A stretch of 64,000 nucleotides of DNA from NCBI RefSeq assembly GCF_003254395.2, contig NC_037640.1, forward strand, positions 6,430,289 to 6,494,288. Reading direction: 5' to 3'. The first letter of the stretch is position 1, and each line of letters starts with the position of its first letter. The notes under the pieces are model-generated. The model ran no database searches and had not been told where the DNA came from. It was given only the letters and a program-made list of their open reading frames with translations. This document shows, in pieces, positions 12,701 to 26,628 of this stretch. The position numbers and the translations under genes are program-made. The stretch is from Apis mellifera (Eukaryota; Arthropoda; Insecta; Hymenoptera; Apidae).

Positions 12701-15700
12701 ATCCATCAAATTTTCGCAATCCATGGGCCAACTTGCCACATATTTAGATTATTGCCACACATATATCTAGAAATCTAACCGAATCTCTTGATCGAATCTC
12801 AACTGTCACGCTAATGAACACGAATCTTCTTTCACAGCTTTGCTCTTGTATTTGACGCGTTATAAGGAAAAAAGACGAGGAATAAGAAAGGAGGAGGATG
12901 GCAACTCGAAGATTATTCGTGGCTGGTTGGAAGATATTTAGGGACCCTGACGATGACGTGGAGTTATTAAACGTTGAGAGAGTTACGTAAAACTTACGTG
13001 ACAGCATCGTGACAGTGGATGTGTTTCTCGCCAGTTCAATATGTATGGTGTACATAGAGGTAACTCGTGAAGTTTAGTGGAAACTGGCTTTGCTGATAAA
13101 ACTTGCATATTATACCGCTTCTTCTGCTTCCATTGAGCCCCAGGATTATGCAAAATTTAACCCCCCTGCTTAGCAATTTTAGTATCGAATCGTTTTTAAT
13201 TCGAAGCTTTAACTGGATCATGGATCACAATTTCTAAAAGCTTTTGGCATTAGGATGGAAATTAATAAATATCGAAATTATTTCTTATCAAACAATTGAG
13301 ATTATATTTATACAATATATTTTTGTAATTTCTAATTATTTGCTATTTTATTTTTCAAGAGATAAAAATTTTAAAATGTTTTCATTTAAAAAATATTAGG
13401 ACAACTTTCAATTCTGAATGAAACTTTAATATTTGGTATAAAATTATAAATTTTAACTGCGTACATTTTTTACACAAATTGTTAAATAATTTATATTTAT
13501 ATAAATATATATATATATATTTTTTTTAAGTGAGCACACATATTGAAGATAGCCAACGAAGCATACTAGATTAATTAATTTTTTTTAATTTACCTTTATA
13601 GCAAGATATACTGCAATTTTTTAAATACCGTCTATATATAATATTTTTAATTTTCTCGTTTCCAATTAATTTAATCATTCATCTCGTTATTACTGAAGGA
13701 TAGAGTGTTATGTAATTTATAGATACTTTTCTCGATCGATAGAAGTCTCGCACACACATACGTATTACTCATGATTAATTGGAAGTAACAACACGTTGAA
13801 TTTGATGGATATTTACTTAATCGAAATGAAAAGAACTTTTCCACTCGTTCCTCGACTTATTCGCTATAGTATATGCCAGAACGTAGAAAATTGTACGAAT
13901 CATATTGTTGTAAAAAATGTTGTCCATTTTGTGTAAAATATCCATATAATTTTCACAGGCGAAATAACACGTTCTTTCCAATCATTTTTGACGATATTCT
14001 CATTACATTTTTTTGCTTTTCTTCTATTCTCCTTGAGACCTATTGTTTCGCTTACCATTCCAAGAGTTGTTCGACTTTTGGAAACAATAGCAGAAACAAA
14101 AGATCTTTATCTATATACAATATTTTCGAAGTTGTTTATTAGAATTTCAAACTTATTTCTTCGAAATAAATAGCGCGAATAATAATCGAAAGATTAATCC
14201 TCAAGGTTTTCAAAGTTTTTAACGATTATCATTTTTTTTATTAGAATTAAAAGATGCGACAGAACTTCAATAGCAAAGCTTATTAATAGCTATCTACACA
14301 ATGGAACTCCATTGTGATTCAAGAAAAATGAAACAGCAATATTTTACTTCCATTTTAATTTACTTGAAAATAATAAATGAGGCAATTTGAAATAATTGAA
14401 AAATATTTATATGTACCTGTTCATAAATATCCATTTGAATAAATTTGAACGCAATGATTACAATCTATTTACTTCATTTACTTATCAGAGTACAAATTAA
14501 AATTCCACTCTCAGTTCCTAGTAGTGTAATAGTGCTTATTCTTCTTTCCTCGCTCGTCAAACAAACGCAATCCCTCCGGCCACGATAATCTCGGTAATAA
14601 AACCAAGTCAACAAGCTTATTTTTTTTCAACTTCAGCGCAAACACATTCGTCATATAATGGAATCTGTTTACACGGCGAACACACGCCGAAACGGTGCAT
14701 TTTATAGGCTATGATCTAATTCCATCGCGTAGAATATAGAGTAGGAAATATTCTCTGTCAAACTCACGTATTCACGGTCATTCGCGTAACGACGTGGCAA
14801 ATGCACGGCTTCGAGAAAATCATGAGACTAATAGGGTGAAAAAGAATGGGGTAGAACAGGTTGCATTGTACGCGAAGCCAGATAAAATAACAAACGACCC
14901 AGAAAAAAGGGGAAAAGAAAGGTGAAACAGGACGACTGAACATCGTGAATATTCCCTCGCATCCGTGATGAAAAGATGTATCGAAGCGTGGAACAAGGTC
15001 CGCCATTTTTTCGCACGTTCGCGCGTATTCGCGTTTCGAGTGTCACCTTTGACAATTTTCCATCCCGCATAGTGCGACCTCGATTATTACGAGTCGAATA
15101 TGAAAAGAAATTCTCTGCGTTGGATTTGTTCAATCTTGCAAACAATTCGTCGTGATATGAGAAAAAAACTATTTTTATAAGCTTAAGTAAAGTTTTTTGT
15201 GTGGACGGCTAACCAAAATTTTCGATATTCAATTTCAATAATTCCAATCTCTAATTTTAAACATTACAATCTATAGCAAAGTAAAAAAAAATTTATCTAA
15301 ATTTTCGAAACTCTTAGTTTTGTGTAAACTAATGTAACTTTTTGTGGAAAAAAATTGATATATGCAAAATTATGAATTATCTTTTTTCTTATTACAGAAT
15401 ATTCGATTAAGAATGACTTTAGTTCGACTGTAAAAATATAAAAATATAATTTCCAAGAAAAGAAAGTTTCAAGATTTTAATAAAAATCGCATATAGACTA
15501 AAATTACAAGCTTCGATCTACTGTATCCATATATTCAAAATACAATATGTTTCATTCTAAATCCCAAAAGCGTATCGCAAAAGCATTAGGTCGCTATCAT
15601 TTCAAGTCACGTGAAAAGAAAGTATCGATGGAAGTTTTTCAACGGTTTCCCGTTTTTCATCTCGATGAATATCCCGCCCAAAATTCCACTTTTCAACCGA

Positions 15701-16141
15701 AGAGTAAATAAAAGTGGGAAACGGCGTCGTACACGTGGAGCCTCGGTCAATACACCCTTACGAGTTTAAAAAGAAGGGGTGCGAGACGCTCTCTTTTCAA
15801 CCTTTTCCCGACGACGAGTTTACGAAAAAAATAGAATCGCTTTTAACATTTGATTTTTCCTCTTTCCTCCTCTTCCGATCTTTCGACGCGAGAAAGGATC
15901 GCTTAAAATAAATAAATAAAATTTCGAAAGCGTTCAAGCGTCGACGTCCGCCCGTATCAGTTAGCATGCAACATTTATGCCACGAATATGCCGTGAAAAT
16001 GTTCGTTCATAAACACATGAATTATTCAACTCCATATTTCTTTCATACCATCCGAGTATAATTTCCACGCGTCCTGTAAATAAACGCGTCGCGTCGTCTC
16101 GTTTACTCTAGCGTATTATATTTTTAGAGAGAAGAAGGAAA

Positions 16142-16148
<7 letters not shown>

Positions 16149-16178
<30 letters not shown>
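16149..16178. repeat. (GA)n microsatellite
   Basis: An uninterrupted GA run of 15 units at the left edge of a CpG-rich patch. Confidence 0.95.
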
Positions 16179-16182
<4 letters not shown>

Positions 16183-19100
16183 AATCGATGTCATCGCAAC
16201 GATGAAATCATCGTGCACGCACGAATTTCGTGTCTGGTTCCCACGTTTTACGACTTCGTTCAACTCTGTCTTGTCAACGACCTGTTGGAACGTTAACAAG
16301 CTCGCGAAAGATGATCCAGTCCCACAGGAGTTTCTCTTGGATATATCGAGAGAGTTCAATAAGGATCCTTGGGAACGTGACACTCTCGTGGTCTACTCCT
16401 CCCCGCGCTCGAAATTCGCCCGCTAAATTCAAGTTTCTCCCTACCCGTCTCCAATTTTACGACGTTCACTTCATCGATCACTTCGAACTTCCGTGACCAG
16501 ATTATTATATATCCCCTCTTACCTTCTCAATCCCCTCGACTCTTGTGCGACGATACGAGTCGACCTGTTGGCCACATCGTTTTCCGCCGAATCCCGAACG
16601 AAGAGACGTCTTCACAGAAGGACCTCGTGCACTGGGATGAGAACGACACGACGAACGAAGATAATAAATAATCTCGTATTCAGGGTCACGTGCACAAAGG
16701 GTTTAACAGAGGGTTTCGATCGAAATTCACGAGCACTGGAGGATGGAACGGCGATTGGGATGCACGATCCGGATCCGTGTCGTCGCGACGTGTGGACGCG
16801 TACTGTTCGAAGAGACGCGGACGGCACGGTCACTGAGCGTCGCGACGACGACAACGAACACCACCACGACGTCGACGTCGGCGTGTGATACTAGAGCATG
16901 GTCGGTGGTGGTCCAGGAACGCACGGCGGCTGCGCAAGCGCCTCAACTCTTCAACACTCTGCCCGATTAAATTAAACCTCGACTTTCACCATTTCTTTTC
17001 TTCATCTTCCTCGCCTCCCTTTTTTTTCTTCTTCTTTTATTCTTATTCTCTAACCTCGTGGCTCCTCCTCCCCCTGTTTCCAAGGATTTCCAAAGATTCG
17101 AAACTGTTCCTCTCCTCATTGAGATTGCTGGTTTCGTAGCTGTTTCCGGTGATGGTGGAACAATAATCTCGAGGGAACGGTGAAATCTCGCGAAGATATT
17201 GTCTCATATATCTCCCCTTTTTTCCCTCGATAGAAAGATCTCTTTGTTGACCCGCGTTAATTACGTGTAATGCTCTTTTGGGGGTCGAAAGGAGTTCGTG
17301 GATTGCTGTGGAACAAATAAATTAGGTGACAAGGTGCAGAGAATGTAGAAAAGTATTTACAAAGTAAAATAATTTTTGTTGGAAGTTCGGGAATTTCATA
17401 CGAATGATGGATAATTTCGAAATTATCAGATATGAGTGCGCATTTTTTTATGCAAAATTAAATTTATAAATTTATAAATTTTAATTTATATACGTGACTA
17501 AAAGAAATATAAGCTTGGAGTAGCTGCAGATTTTTGTACATTTAAATTTTGCATAAATGCATAAATATCCATAGTTTAGTTATTAAATTTTCATAAGCAA
17601 CTCGAAAGATTATTGTTATTATCTCTTTTTGTTAGTTAACATTCAGTATGAAAAATCTTCATCATTTCCTTGGTCAATATTCCCTTTTCTAAATTATATC
17701 ATTGATTTTAAATCCCTATAAAGTATCTCTTTCTAACTTTTTTCACTTAAAACTCAAAGGTATTTCAATATATCTTGAAAAGTTAAAAAAGAAGAAACGC
17801 CAGATAGACAATTTTAACTAAGAAAAGACGAGATACGGAAAGATTATAAAAGTCGATTTAACGAAGAATTAAAAAATTTCCAACCGTGGAATTTACTGCT
17901 ACTCCGTTACTTGATTCAAAGAATCAAATTTCAAGGAAGATATCCTTCCATAATCCTTATCTTCATAATGCCTATCTTCCCAAACGCGGCACGTAACAGA
18001 GATTCAACGGCAATATGCCGCTTTTCGTCCACCGTCTCAATCCGATTTCATCCGAGATCTTAGCAAAGAGACAAAGACCTTTATGCGACGGTACATCGAT
18101 TATTCTCGTCGTAAAATTTCGACTCGGTGAACTTGAATCTCTCTCTGGACGAGCAAGAGCTTTATCCTCCACGTCTCGTCGACATCGCGTCGAACGACTC
18201 ACGAATCCCTCGCGGTTGATGATCGAAGGGTAACTCGACACGACGGGAAACTGATATCGCGCGATCGCGTGGATAAAGGATATAATGGGAAGAAGCTGCG
18301 TTTGCGCAATTGCGCCGATTTGCATAAGATCTGTGGAAGTCGGAGCAACGTTAAGGGAGCACATTCGTGGATATTTTCGAGGGGTTGGAGAGTAATACTT
18401 TCGTAACGGTTGCTACGGATGTTACACGCGGAGAAGACACTTTGTATTCGTGAAATTTTCAGTGTTTGGTCGAATTACGGAATGCACTTTGCCAAAGTGG
18501 CGTGGTTTATTATCGGTTCGAACGTGGCTTGCTTAAAGAATATTACGTAATAACAACGTACGATGGAAATCTTCAACTTAAGTGGTCACGTATGAAGTGC
18601 GTTCAGTGATAAAATTCGTGACTAATGCTTGAGATAATTCGAAGAAATCGAAGAGCTCCTCTGTTCTTCGCGCGCAAATTATTCCTGCAGATTATTCAAA
18701 GCGGGCGATAAAAAAGACTTTAGATCTTGTAGGTTTTGACTTATTTGCGAGAAAGCGCGATTTTATCGAACTATTGTCATTTACGTGCCGATAAATAAGC
18801 GAGAGGAATGATAAAAATGCAAATCAGAGGAAGATATATAATGAATAATTCCGGCCGCCGAGGAAAAACAATATAATTTTGAGTTTCGCCAAATAAATTC
18901 TCATCTTCGCTCGATATTCCACCAATATTTATACAAATCCTATAATGCACGTTATTATCTTGATTCATAAATATTTAAATCAGGACGGTTTCGATAAATT
19001 TTAAAATATCGGAAAGCAAATGAGATATTTTATTTCGTACGATAAACGAAATATCCTTATTTATATAATCGCAGAAATTTCGCTCGATATTAATAGATTT

Positions 19101-19622
19101 TAATATTGTGGATTAGGATCAGACCCAATGCTGAATTATGGATTCCAATCTCGTATCGATATCTGTGGGAGTGTAATGGCAATTACTCCAAAGGATCTAT
19201 GAGGTCGTCTAGCTCATTACCATGATATATTATTCCATTAAAAGTAATTTACATTTCGGTTTTCTCTTCAATATAATTACTTGTGAGTAGTTACTCCCCA
19301 CTCGAAATGCATTTGAGAATCATATGGGAAAGAAAATCAGTTTATTCGGAGTTTTCGTAATAAAATTGATTTAACAATCCATTAAATTTATCGATATATA
19401 TTTAGCAACAATCGTGGTGTTAAATAAAAGTTTTTTTTCTTCCAAATTCAAATCCTTTTGATTTAACTTTTAACAAAACAAAGGAGAAATTGAATTATAA
19501 AATTGAGGAAAAATTAAACGCTGCAAAATTGGAATTTAATCGTAAAGATATATAAAGAATATATATCTATTTATATGGCCACTTCATCTCTTGTTTCGAA
19601 ATTATTCATATCAAGATAAACG

Positions 19623-19648
19623 AAAATAAAATAAAATAAAATAAAATA
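19623..19648. repeat. (ATAAA)n pentanucleotide repeat
   Basis: About five copies of AAAAT/ATAAA in a row. No gene is nearby. Confidence 0.9.
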
Positions 19649-22600
19649 CGAGGGAGAGCCACGATAAATTTATTTCTTCGAGTAATCTTAGCAGCTCTTG
19701 TGCTGTTTTATTGATTATACCTGATATTTTTTTTTTTAATCCCCTCGCATTTCCTCTTAAAAGGAAGCGTTTCAACGATGTTCAAAACATCGACAGACGA
19801 TTCTTTAATGGAAACTTTTGCCGCTCATCCTTTCACAGCAAATATCTCGGCTATTTCGATCGAACTTTTTCAAAGATTATCACTAGTTTCCTTTTTCAAG
19901 GAAACTACTTTCAACATCCTCCGTTCGTATCGATAGATTTTCTTTAAAATGTACGATCAATTAAAATGTCGGAATTGAGTTGTGGAATCATTAACCGACT
20001 ACTTTCTTCCACAATGTGTGCTGTGGACGTCAATTTCCAGTAAATCTCTGAGAAATATTACTTAAATCGCCACCGTGCCATACCATGCCGCAACCGTGTT
20101 TTCTTCCCCTATATTTTTGCCACTGCGCTAATGCAACTCGTCGCGTCCAATATCGGGATGTACTACTGGCAGATCCTGTACACTTTACGATATCTTTCTA
20201 ACGTCTCGTTTCCCGTTTCCATCGTAAATCATTTCAAGAGGATAAGAAATCGCTTTTTCTTCCTTTCGAAACTATATCCTGTTAGTTCACACCATTGCGT
20301 TAATCCCGATATTATACATTCTTTTTTTCTCGTTTAATTAATTTCTTTCCAAAATAAGCGCATCTACCGTGCGACTAATTGAGATATCTCTTTAATAAAC
20401 ACTCACGAACGAGAGAACCGTATAAATATCAGATTGCGTAAACACAGTTTCCAACCCCTCGATGTTGATAAGAAACGATCCATTTGTTAATTACTTTTTT
20501 ACCCGGGAACTATTTTTAACGATGACCCCGTGCCGCGATTATTGATTTATTCGACCGAAATATTTTTGCGTCTCGAGGAATAGGGTCGTCTTCCTTAGAA
20601 TAAGGTCATATTCTAAAAGAGACTTATCTTAAACGGGGGAAAAGAGCGGGCTGGAAGAATCTGTCGATGCGTCGGACATTTTTAACTTCCTTCCTCTCCA
20701 AATACCGTGTTTTTCCGGTTGTTTATCGGAAACGGGGTCGCTGATAAATAACCATCGTCCATAAACGGATACGATATGAGGTATCGATAACGTTTTACAG
20801 TAATATTCAATTTACGACGCCGTCACTGGCGTCTTTATGCCGTACTTCCGGCGCGAGCACGCGTTTTCCCTCGCGTCGCAACAAATTTATATCAATTTTT
20901 ATGGCCAATTTTTGTATCTACAATTGAATAACGCCATAATCAAAATCTTGACAAATACAAAGGAGAGTTTTTCTCCAAAATCAATTTTTCTTCCTCGAGG
21001 GATTCCCTTTTTCTTTTCTTTCTTTTCTTACGAATAATTTTCTCTTCGAGAACTCTTCTGAAAACTTGCGAATGAATTATCGCTTGTCACTCTAACGATA
21101 TACATCCGGTATGAACCTTTATAATACAACGATGATGGTACGCGCGAACGCGCCACGATAATGGGATGGAGTTTCCAGGAAAGGTTACCGGAACGACCTG
21201 GAAGCCTTCAATCTGGCCAACTTCCTGACTGCACGACGTGCACCAACTCACGGATATAGACGCAATCATCGCGCACACCACCCTCGAACAATTGGCCCTC
21301 TCGTCCGTATACTTGGCGAATTTACATGAGATTCGTATCACGTTGCAATCTGTGAAGAGATTGAATCGACCCTCGCTTCTTGTGGAAAGCCGTTCGATCA
21401 TAAAATCCGCGCGAAGGATGATTAGATTTAAAGAAATGCAATCTCGCGGTGTATCAAGGCCAGTGATGGAATGTTTTTCTTGAGCAATTCTCAGATATTT
21501 GTTTGAAGATCGATGATAATATTAAATTGTATCGACGTAAGTGATGTCAAAAATATCGAAATTATTCGAATTATACATCTCTCGTTTACAATAATTATTA
21601 ATTTGAGTCATCATATTAAAGTAAGTTTTGATATTGCAATTTTAAGAAAAACGCTTCTGAATATTTCCATAAGTCCATGAGATCTTATTAAAATTGGAAG
21701 TATTTTATAAAAGTTTTTATAAAATTCCATCAAAAAAAAGATTTCTTTATTAAGAATTGATAACTGTTTGATGAACGTTACGACTCATTAATCCTCGACA
21801 AGGCATAACAGTAAAAATTTTCAGGTTGGCGGTAGTTTGGTAAAAGTTTCTTTTCTCGAGAGCAGATTTTATTAACAGGAAGAAGATCGTTAAACGTGTT
21901 GGAATTGAGCGTGCTTTATGAGCAACCTTTTTCATGATGGAGCTACCAGTGTCTATCGGGATGTTGCTCTACCCATAAACTTAGTGGATTATATTATATT
22001 ATAGCTATTCGGTTTTAGTATTCGTAATTTTCTTCCCGAACTCTTGAAGAAATCGAACGCTTCGTTACAAGAAAAATTTTCTTATAAGACGTTTCGCATT
22101 CTCAAAAGTATCATAAACGAAATCTTGGATGACTTGATTAACTTTGAACATTATCAAAGTTGTTCCTTTGTAATCATCTTTTAATTAGATTAAGAGAATA
22201 ATATTTTTGCGTCTTCATTTTCAAATTGGAAAATCGTTAAAGTATTCGTGAAATGAATTCGAAAATTTTAATTTTAATTGAAATATTCGAATGGTTTAAT
22301 AGGTTACAATAATAAGATAATAAGTTTTCATCTCTTCAAAGGATCTTCTCGATCAATTAGAAATTGACAGATACTATTATGTTTCAATATTCAATAAAAT
22401 CATTAGAAGAGATTGAAATCGATCGAATAAACGATGTATGAAATCGTATGAAATTACGCGAATCGAAAAAAAGAATGAAATGTTTCCAGAGACGAAGCAA
22501 AAACAATGTAAAGATGAAATTGTATTATCAAACTTTCTCTATTCGGCCAGAGTAAATATTTATGTTGTTAGTTCCGCAATGATTACTTCGGTTGGCCTTT

Positions 22601-24639
22601 TATCTTTCTACAAAGAAGAAGGAAAAGCGAAAATTGTGTCGTGGACGATGTTTAAATAAAAACTGTATTATAGAATCGTACGTTGAAAGGTTCGTAATTG
22701 AAGAACGGGTTAAATTTCATCGATAGACGAGTACACAGATATATGTGTGTATGTATCATTGTGTCAGTAGTCACGAGGAATCGTGTATCATTCGATACAT
22801 GTACACGATTGCAACCTATATAATCGGAAATATTATTTATCTGTGAAATTATCGACACCTCTAGTTTCGATAACGGAAAATGATGTCAAATATTGGGAAC
22901 GATCAAGCGATGGAACGAACTTTATGAGTCTCGTTTCCTTTTCCTCTCATAAACGTGATATTTTTGAGAAATCGATAGCAATAGATTGAGGTTGCAAAAA
23001 AAAATATCAAAAATATCACGGAGATAGTGAGTATTGTGGCGCCAGAATCCTGTGAGTCGTCTTATACAAGCTATCCATGGCTAATGAAGTATTGAAACGA
23101 GACGTGACAGAAAGAAAGGATGTAACGTAGAGTAAAAATAGTTCTATAATCAGAGAGTTTGAGAAAATAAGGGAACAGAAAGAGAAAGAGAGGAAAGCAG
23201 AGAGAAACAAGACGAAAGTTCTACGATAAGTTCTAAGTTAATTATAGTAGTTCATTTTGCTTGGTCCTTTAATTGATCGATCGTGAGAGATAAAGGGTGC
23301 CAGATGAAGGAATATTAAGTCTAGATTTTCAAGAGAATATTGCCATTTTCTTTGAGCAAGTGTTATTAATCGTACAACTGGAACAGTTATGCGAATACAG
23401 TTATGGCCACTCTCTGAAGTAAATTGCATGTACACGCTGCTTTCTATTAATCCCTATTGCGTTCGTTGCTATCCTGAAATTAATCTCAGATATCTCGTGA
23501 TTAGATTCGTTGCCAAAGGATGAATGGCTCGACGATGCCGGAAATGTGAAAGCAAATCCAACTGTATAATACGATATCGTACGATGGTAAATCCAGTTAG
23601 CCATCGATTAAATTCAAACTTCAATTTGTATTTTCATTTTTGATTGATAATAAAATGTAGATGCAAAATTATTTGATTTTATTTACCGTTTTTAACGTAA
23701 CGTCATTTTTAATCAAATTCGTATAAATATAGAAAGAAAAAAAAAATAAATAAAAATAAAAGGTTAATCAACGCATTATCAATCAATTTGTTAATTTTTT
23801 TCATATTTGTTAAATATGGAAAATATAAATCATAAAATAAAATATAAAAAATTTTTACGATAGATATATATATGTATATTATTTAAAAAATATTTCTTCA
23901 AAAATTTAATTTTCACGAGTTCCATAAACTTTAGAGACAAAGTTCCTTTCTTTCAATACGTAGTTCATATTACCTGTTATATTACATCAATACTACGTTG
24001 ATTAAAAAGTATCTATTAAATTAATGTAAACTGTTTAATTTATTAATAGAATAATGATAAGTTAAAAAAAAAAATTATTATATATTTAAATGATTTTTAT
24101 TTTTTATTAAAAATATATTTATGTTATATTTCTATAAAATTATATATTCCATGTCTCTAAGAATAAGAATAAGCCAATTATACGAGATTTCAATTAGCTA
24201 ATATTTCAAACATTTGAATCTGATTGGTGGAAGGAAATCGACCAATCAAATTGAGACTAAGAAAAAAGATTCGATCAAGCTTGATTTGACGTCCATAGTT
24301 ATTGCAATTTTTAAAATAAAGTAGAAGTGATTGTAAAAGTGATTGTATAATTTCTATTTTAAAGTTAGTGATTTTGATTTTGATCAAAATTAACGATAGT
24401 GTGAATACAAAGTTGTTGTTCGCGATAAAATTTATTTATGGATAATACGTCGTTCAGTTTATGTGAAGTTAAATGAAATTTACTTCATTATTGTTGTAAT
24501 GTACAATAAAATTTTATTGAAGTCTTTAATAATTCCAACTCAATCAACGATAATTGCTCATATCAAGAATCCTACACTTCAATATCACAAAAAATGTACG
24601 TATTACAAACAATTCTGTTATTTTCAATTATTATATATA

Positions 24640-24643
<4 letters not shown>

Positions 24644-24696
<53 letters not shown>
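24644..24696. repeat. (AT)n microsatellite downstream of coilin
   Basis: About 26 uninterrupted AT units, roughly 100 bp past the coilin stop. Such runs can extrude cruciforms and often vary in length between individuals. Confidence 0.95.
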
Positions 24697-24700
<4 letters not shown>

Positions 24701-24766
24701 ATGATAATGAAGCAATATTCTATTTTACATAAAAATATTTAATCTATAATCTATAAAATATATATA

Positions 24767-24772
24767 TTTATT
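24767..24772 (-). terminator. Candidate poly(A) signal for coilin
   Basis: A minus-strand AATAAA lies 22 nt past the coilin stop codon, followed downstream by T/A-rich sequence. The spacing would give a very short 3'UTR. AATAAA is frequent by chance in DNA this AT-rich, so this is a candidate only. Confidence 0.5.
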
Positions 24773-24793
24773 TAATACATAATCGATATTTAA

Positions 24794-26352
24794 TTAAACA
24801 CAATTAATTGCTTTATTTATATCTGGAATAATTGTTTTATCTGTATCTGTAGAAGTTGTTTTATCTGTATCTGGAATAATTGTTTTATCTATATTTGAAA
24901 TAGTTTCTTCATCTGTATTATGTACAAATATAGATCGAGGTTCCATTATTTGTGCATAATTTAATGTAATTGTATCATTCGTTGTTTGTTCTATTGTATC
25001 TTCCATAATTGTAAATTTTCCTATTGGTACTTGCACTTCAGATAAACCTCCTATAAATAAATATTTCATTATAATAATCGAAAATATATAATATAATAAT
25101 TTCTTTTTTGATATATATATATATATATATTAATAAAAATTACATACGTAATATTTTAAGAACATATACTGATGTTTCTGAACAATAAGATAAAATCTCT
25201 GCTACAATAAAGTCTGATATTTGTGGTGTATAATCTAATCCAATTTTGAGCATCTAAAAAATTAATTAATTATATATATACGTATTATAATATTAATATT
25301 TTAAATTACCTTAAATGCAATGATATCCTTAAGTTGTGGTTTTTCTATCATAATTGGATATGTTTTGAAATCTGTATTTAATAACTTTTCTAAATTAATA
25401 TTATTAGTTGAAACTATGTTTTTATTTTCATGAGATTGTACTTTTTCACATGAATCCTGTATTCCTTTTATTTTAATATTTGTAAAAGTAACAGGAGTAG
25501 AATTATTACTTAATGATAATAAATTAGCTAATTCATGAGTAGGTGATACGTGAGTTGTATTAGTTCCATTTATTATTTCTTGACATTTAGGTTTTCTTTC
25601 CTCAACATCATTATCTTCTAAATCATCAAAACGAATATGTTTGCCAAAAGGAATAACATAAGAATTAATAATCTTAGGTTTGTTTAATTCATTTTCTTTT
25701 TTTTGTATCACTGTTTCTTCAGCTGTTGTTTTCTTTTTTTTATGTCTTACACGTTTTCTTTTTGGGCATGTGAAGAGATTTGTAGATGTATCAAATTCTT
25801 CTATAAAATTTATACCAATAGATTTTAATTTGACTATATTAATTATTTCATTATATGTTCTTACCATTTTGAGATCTATTCGTGACATTTGATATTTTCA
25901 ATTCCTTTTGACATGAATTTCTAGTTTCATTTGGCCTGCTAAAACTATTCTCTAACTCTTGTATATTTTTCTCATTTGGTGAAATTGTAAATGAATCGAA
26001 GTGATTATTTATAGATAAATCAAAATGGCTATTTAATCCAGATCCAGGAGAAACCCTGTAACAGTTTCATATAAATAACGCGATAGATTTTTATATATAT
26101 ATTTTTTAAAAATTCTTACAGAATTGTTTCATTTTCTTTCAAAATGCGTATATTTTCGCTGGGTGGTAAATATTCGTTTTCATTTAGTAATAAATGAAAC
26201 GGTTCTTTGATATTCAACAATTCCGTAATATGTTGTTTTAAATGATTAATTTGAAACATATTTGTACTATCGATAAAAATCCAAGAAAAACGACGCGCAT
26301 CATTGTAAAATTTACATAAATCGAGTTTAACGCGGAAATTCGGCTGAAACAT
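24794..26352 (-). CDS. coil: Coilin, Cajal-body scaffold protein (5 coding exons)
   Basis: Coilin organises nuclear Cajal bodies, where snRNPs and other small RNPs mature. I joined five coding exons: 26352-26120, 26055-25865, 25800-25310, 25253-25148 and 25050-24794. Every intron is GT-AG and all phases agree, giving 425 residues. Residues 1-78 match the coilin N-terminal self-association domain, including a YLPPSENIRIL stretch before an acidic end. Residues 155-165 are a basic cluster (KRKR, then KKKK), a likely nuclear-localisation signal. Residues 142-295 are polar and probably disordered. Residues about 296-385 match the C-terminal Tudor-like domain (DIIAFK, then YTPQISDF, ending MEPRSIF). 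The ATG at 26352 was chosen because an in-frame TAA at 26403-26401 lies upstream with no ATG between. Introns are 64, 64, 56 and 97 nt. The tail carries an Asp-Lys-Thr repeat, and no arginine-glycine box is present. Family identity comes from recalled domain patterns; the exon joins are read directly. Confidence 0.9.
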
Positions 26353-26400
26353 ATTTCCTTTTAACGTTTCACTGATATCTAGACAATCGTTCACCGAGTT

Positions 26401-26424
26401 TTATCCAAACGTATCAAGACTCAT
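26401..26424 (-). promoter_or_regulatory. Upstream ORF in the coilin 5' leader
   Basis: A seven-codon ATG-to-TAA reading frame (MSLDTFG) lies about 50 nt upstream of the coilin start codon on the same strand. If the transcript begins further upstream, this uORF could lower coilin translation. The transcription start is not visible, so its inclusion in the mRNA is inferred. Confidence 0.3.
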
Positions 26425-26628
26425 ATGAAAATAAGCGTTTTTTAGGTTAATGTACATTCAGAAATTATTACTCTTTTCGAAAAAAAAACAATATTTTATG
26501 CTAAATAATATCATATTTATTAATAATTATATAATTAAATTTGAGTATATGAGAAAAAATTACATCCATTCATTCATAATTCATATTTCTTTTTTAATAA
26601 TAATAAAATATAGAATAAAAATTCGCGA

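Larger units (their letters stand above)
7920..24640. other. Long stretch with no supported gene
   Basis: It alternates AT-rich DNA (extreme at about 11.9-12.5, 13.2-13.7 and 23.6-24.2 kb) with CpG-rich patches (about 8.8-9.0, 9.5-10.2, 16.2-17.0, 18.0-18.5 and 21.1-21.5 kb). The open frames in the CpG patches overlap on several strands, which is expected from low stop-codon frequency. None resembles a known family. It may be intergenic, or an intron of a gene whose exons lie outside the window. Confidence 0.55.

Noticed and set aside
16493..16970. Several overlapping frames in a CpG-rich patch
   Set aside because: Open on both strands at once and dominated by Arg, Thr and Val from CGA/ACG repeats, which is a compositional effect.
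18500..18530. GGTTCGAAC word as a tRNA B-box
   Set aside because: No A-box, acceptor stem or anticodon arm could be drawn around it. No other tRNA candidates were convincing.
21087..21401. Cysteine-containing minus-strand frame considered as a cystine-knot hormone exon
   Set aside because: The cysteine spacing did not fit glycoprotein-hormone or bursicon subunits as I know them, and no consistent splice sites bound it.
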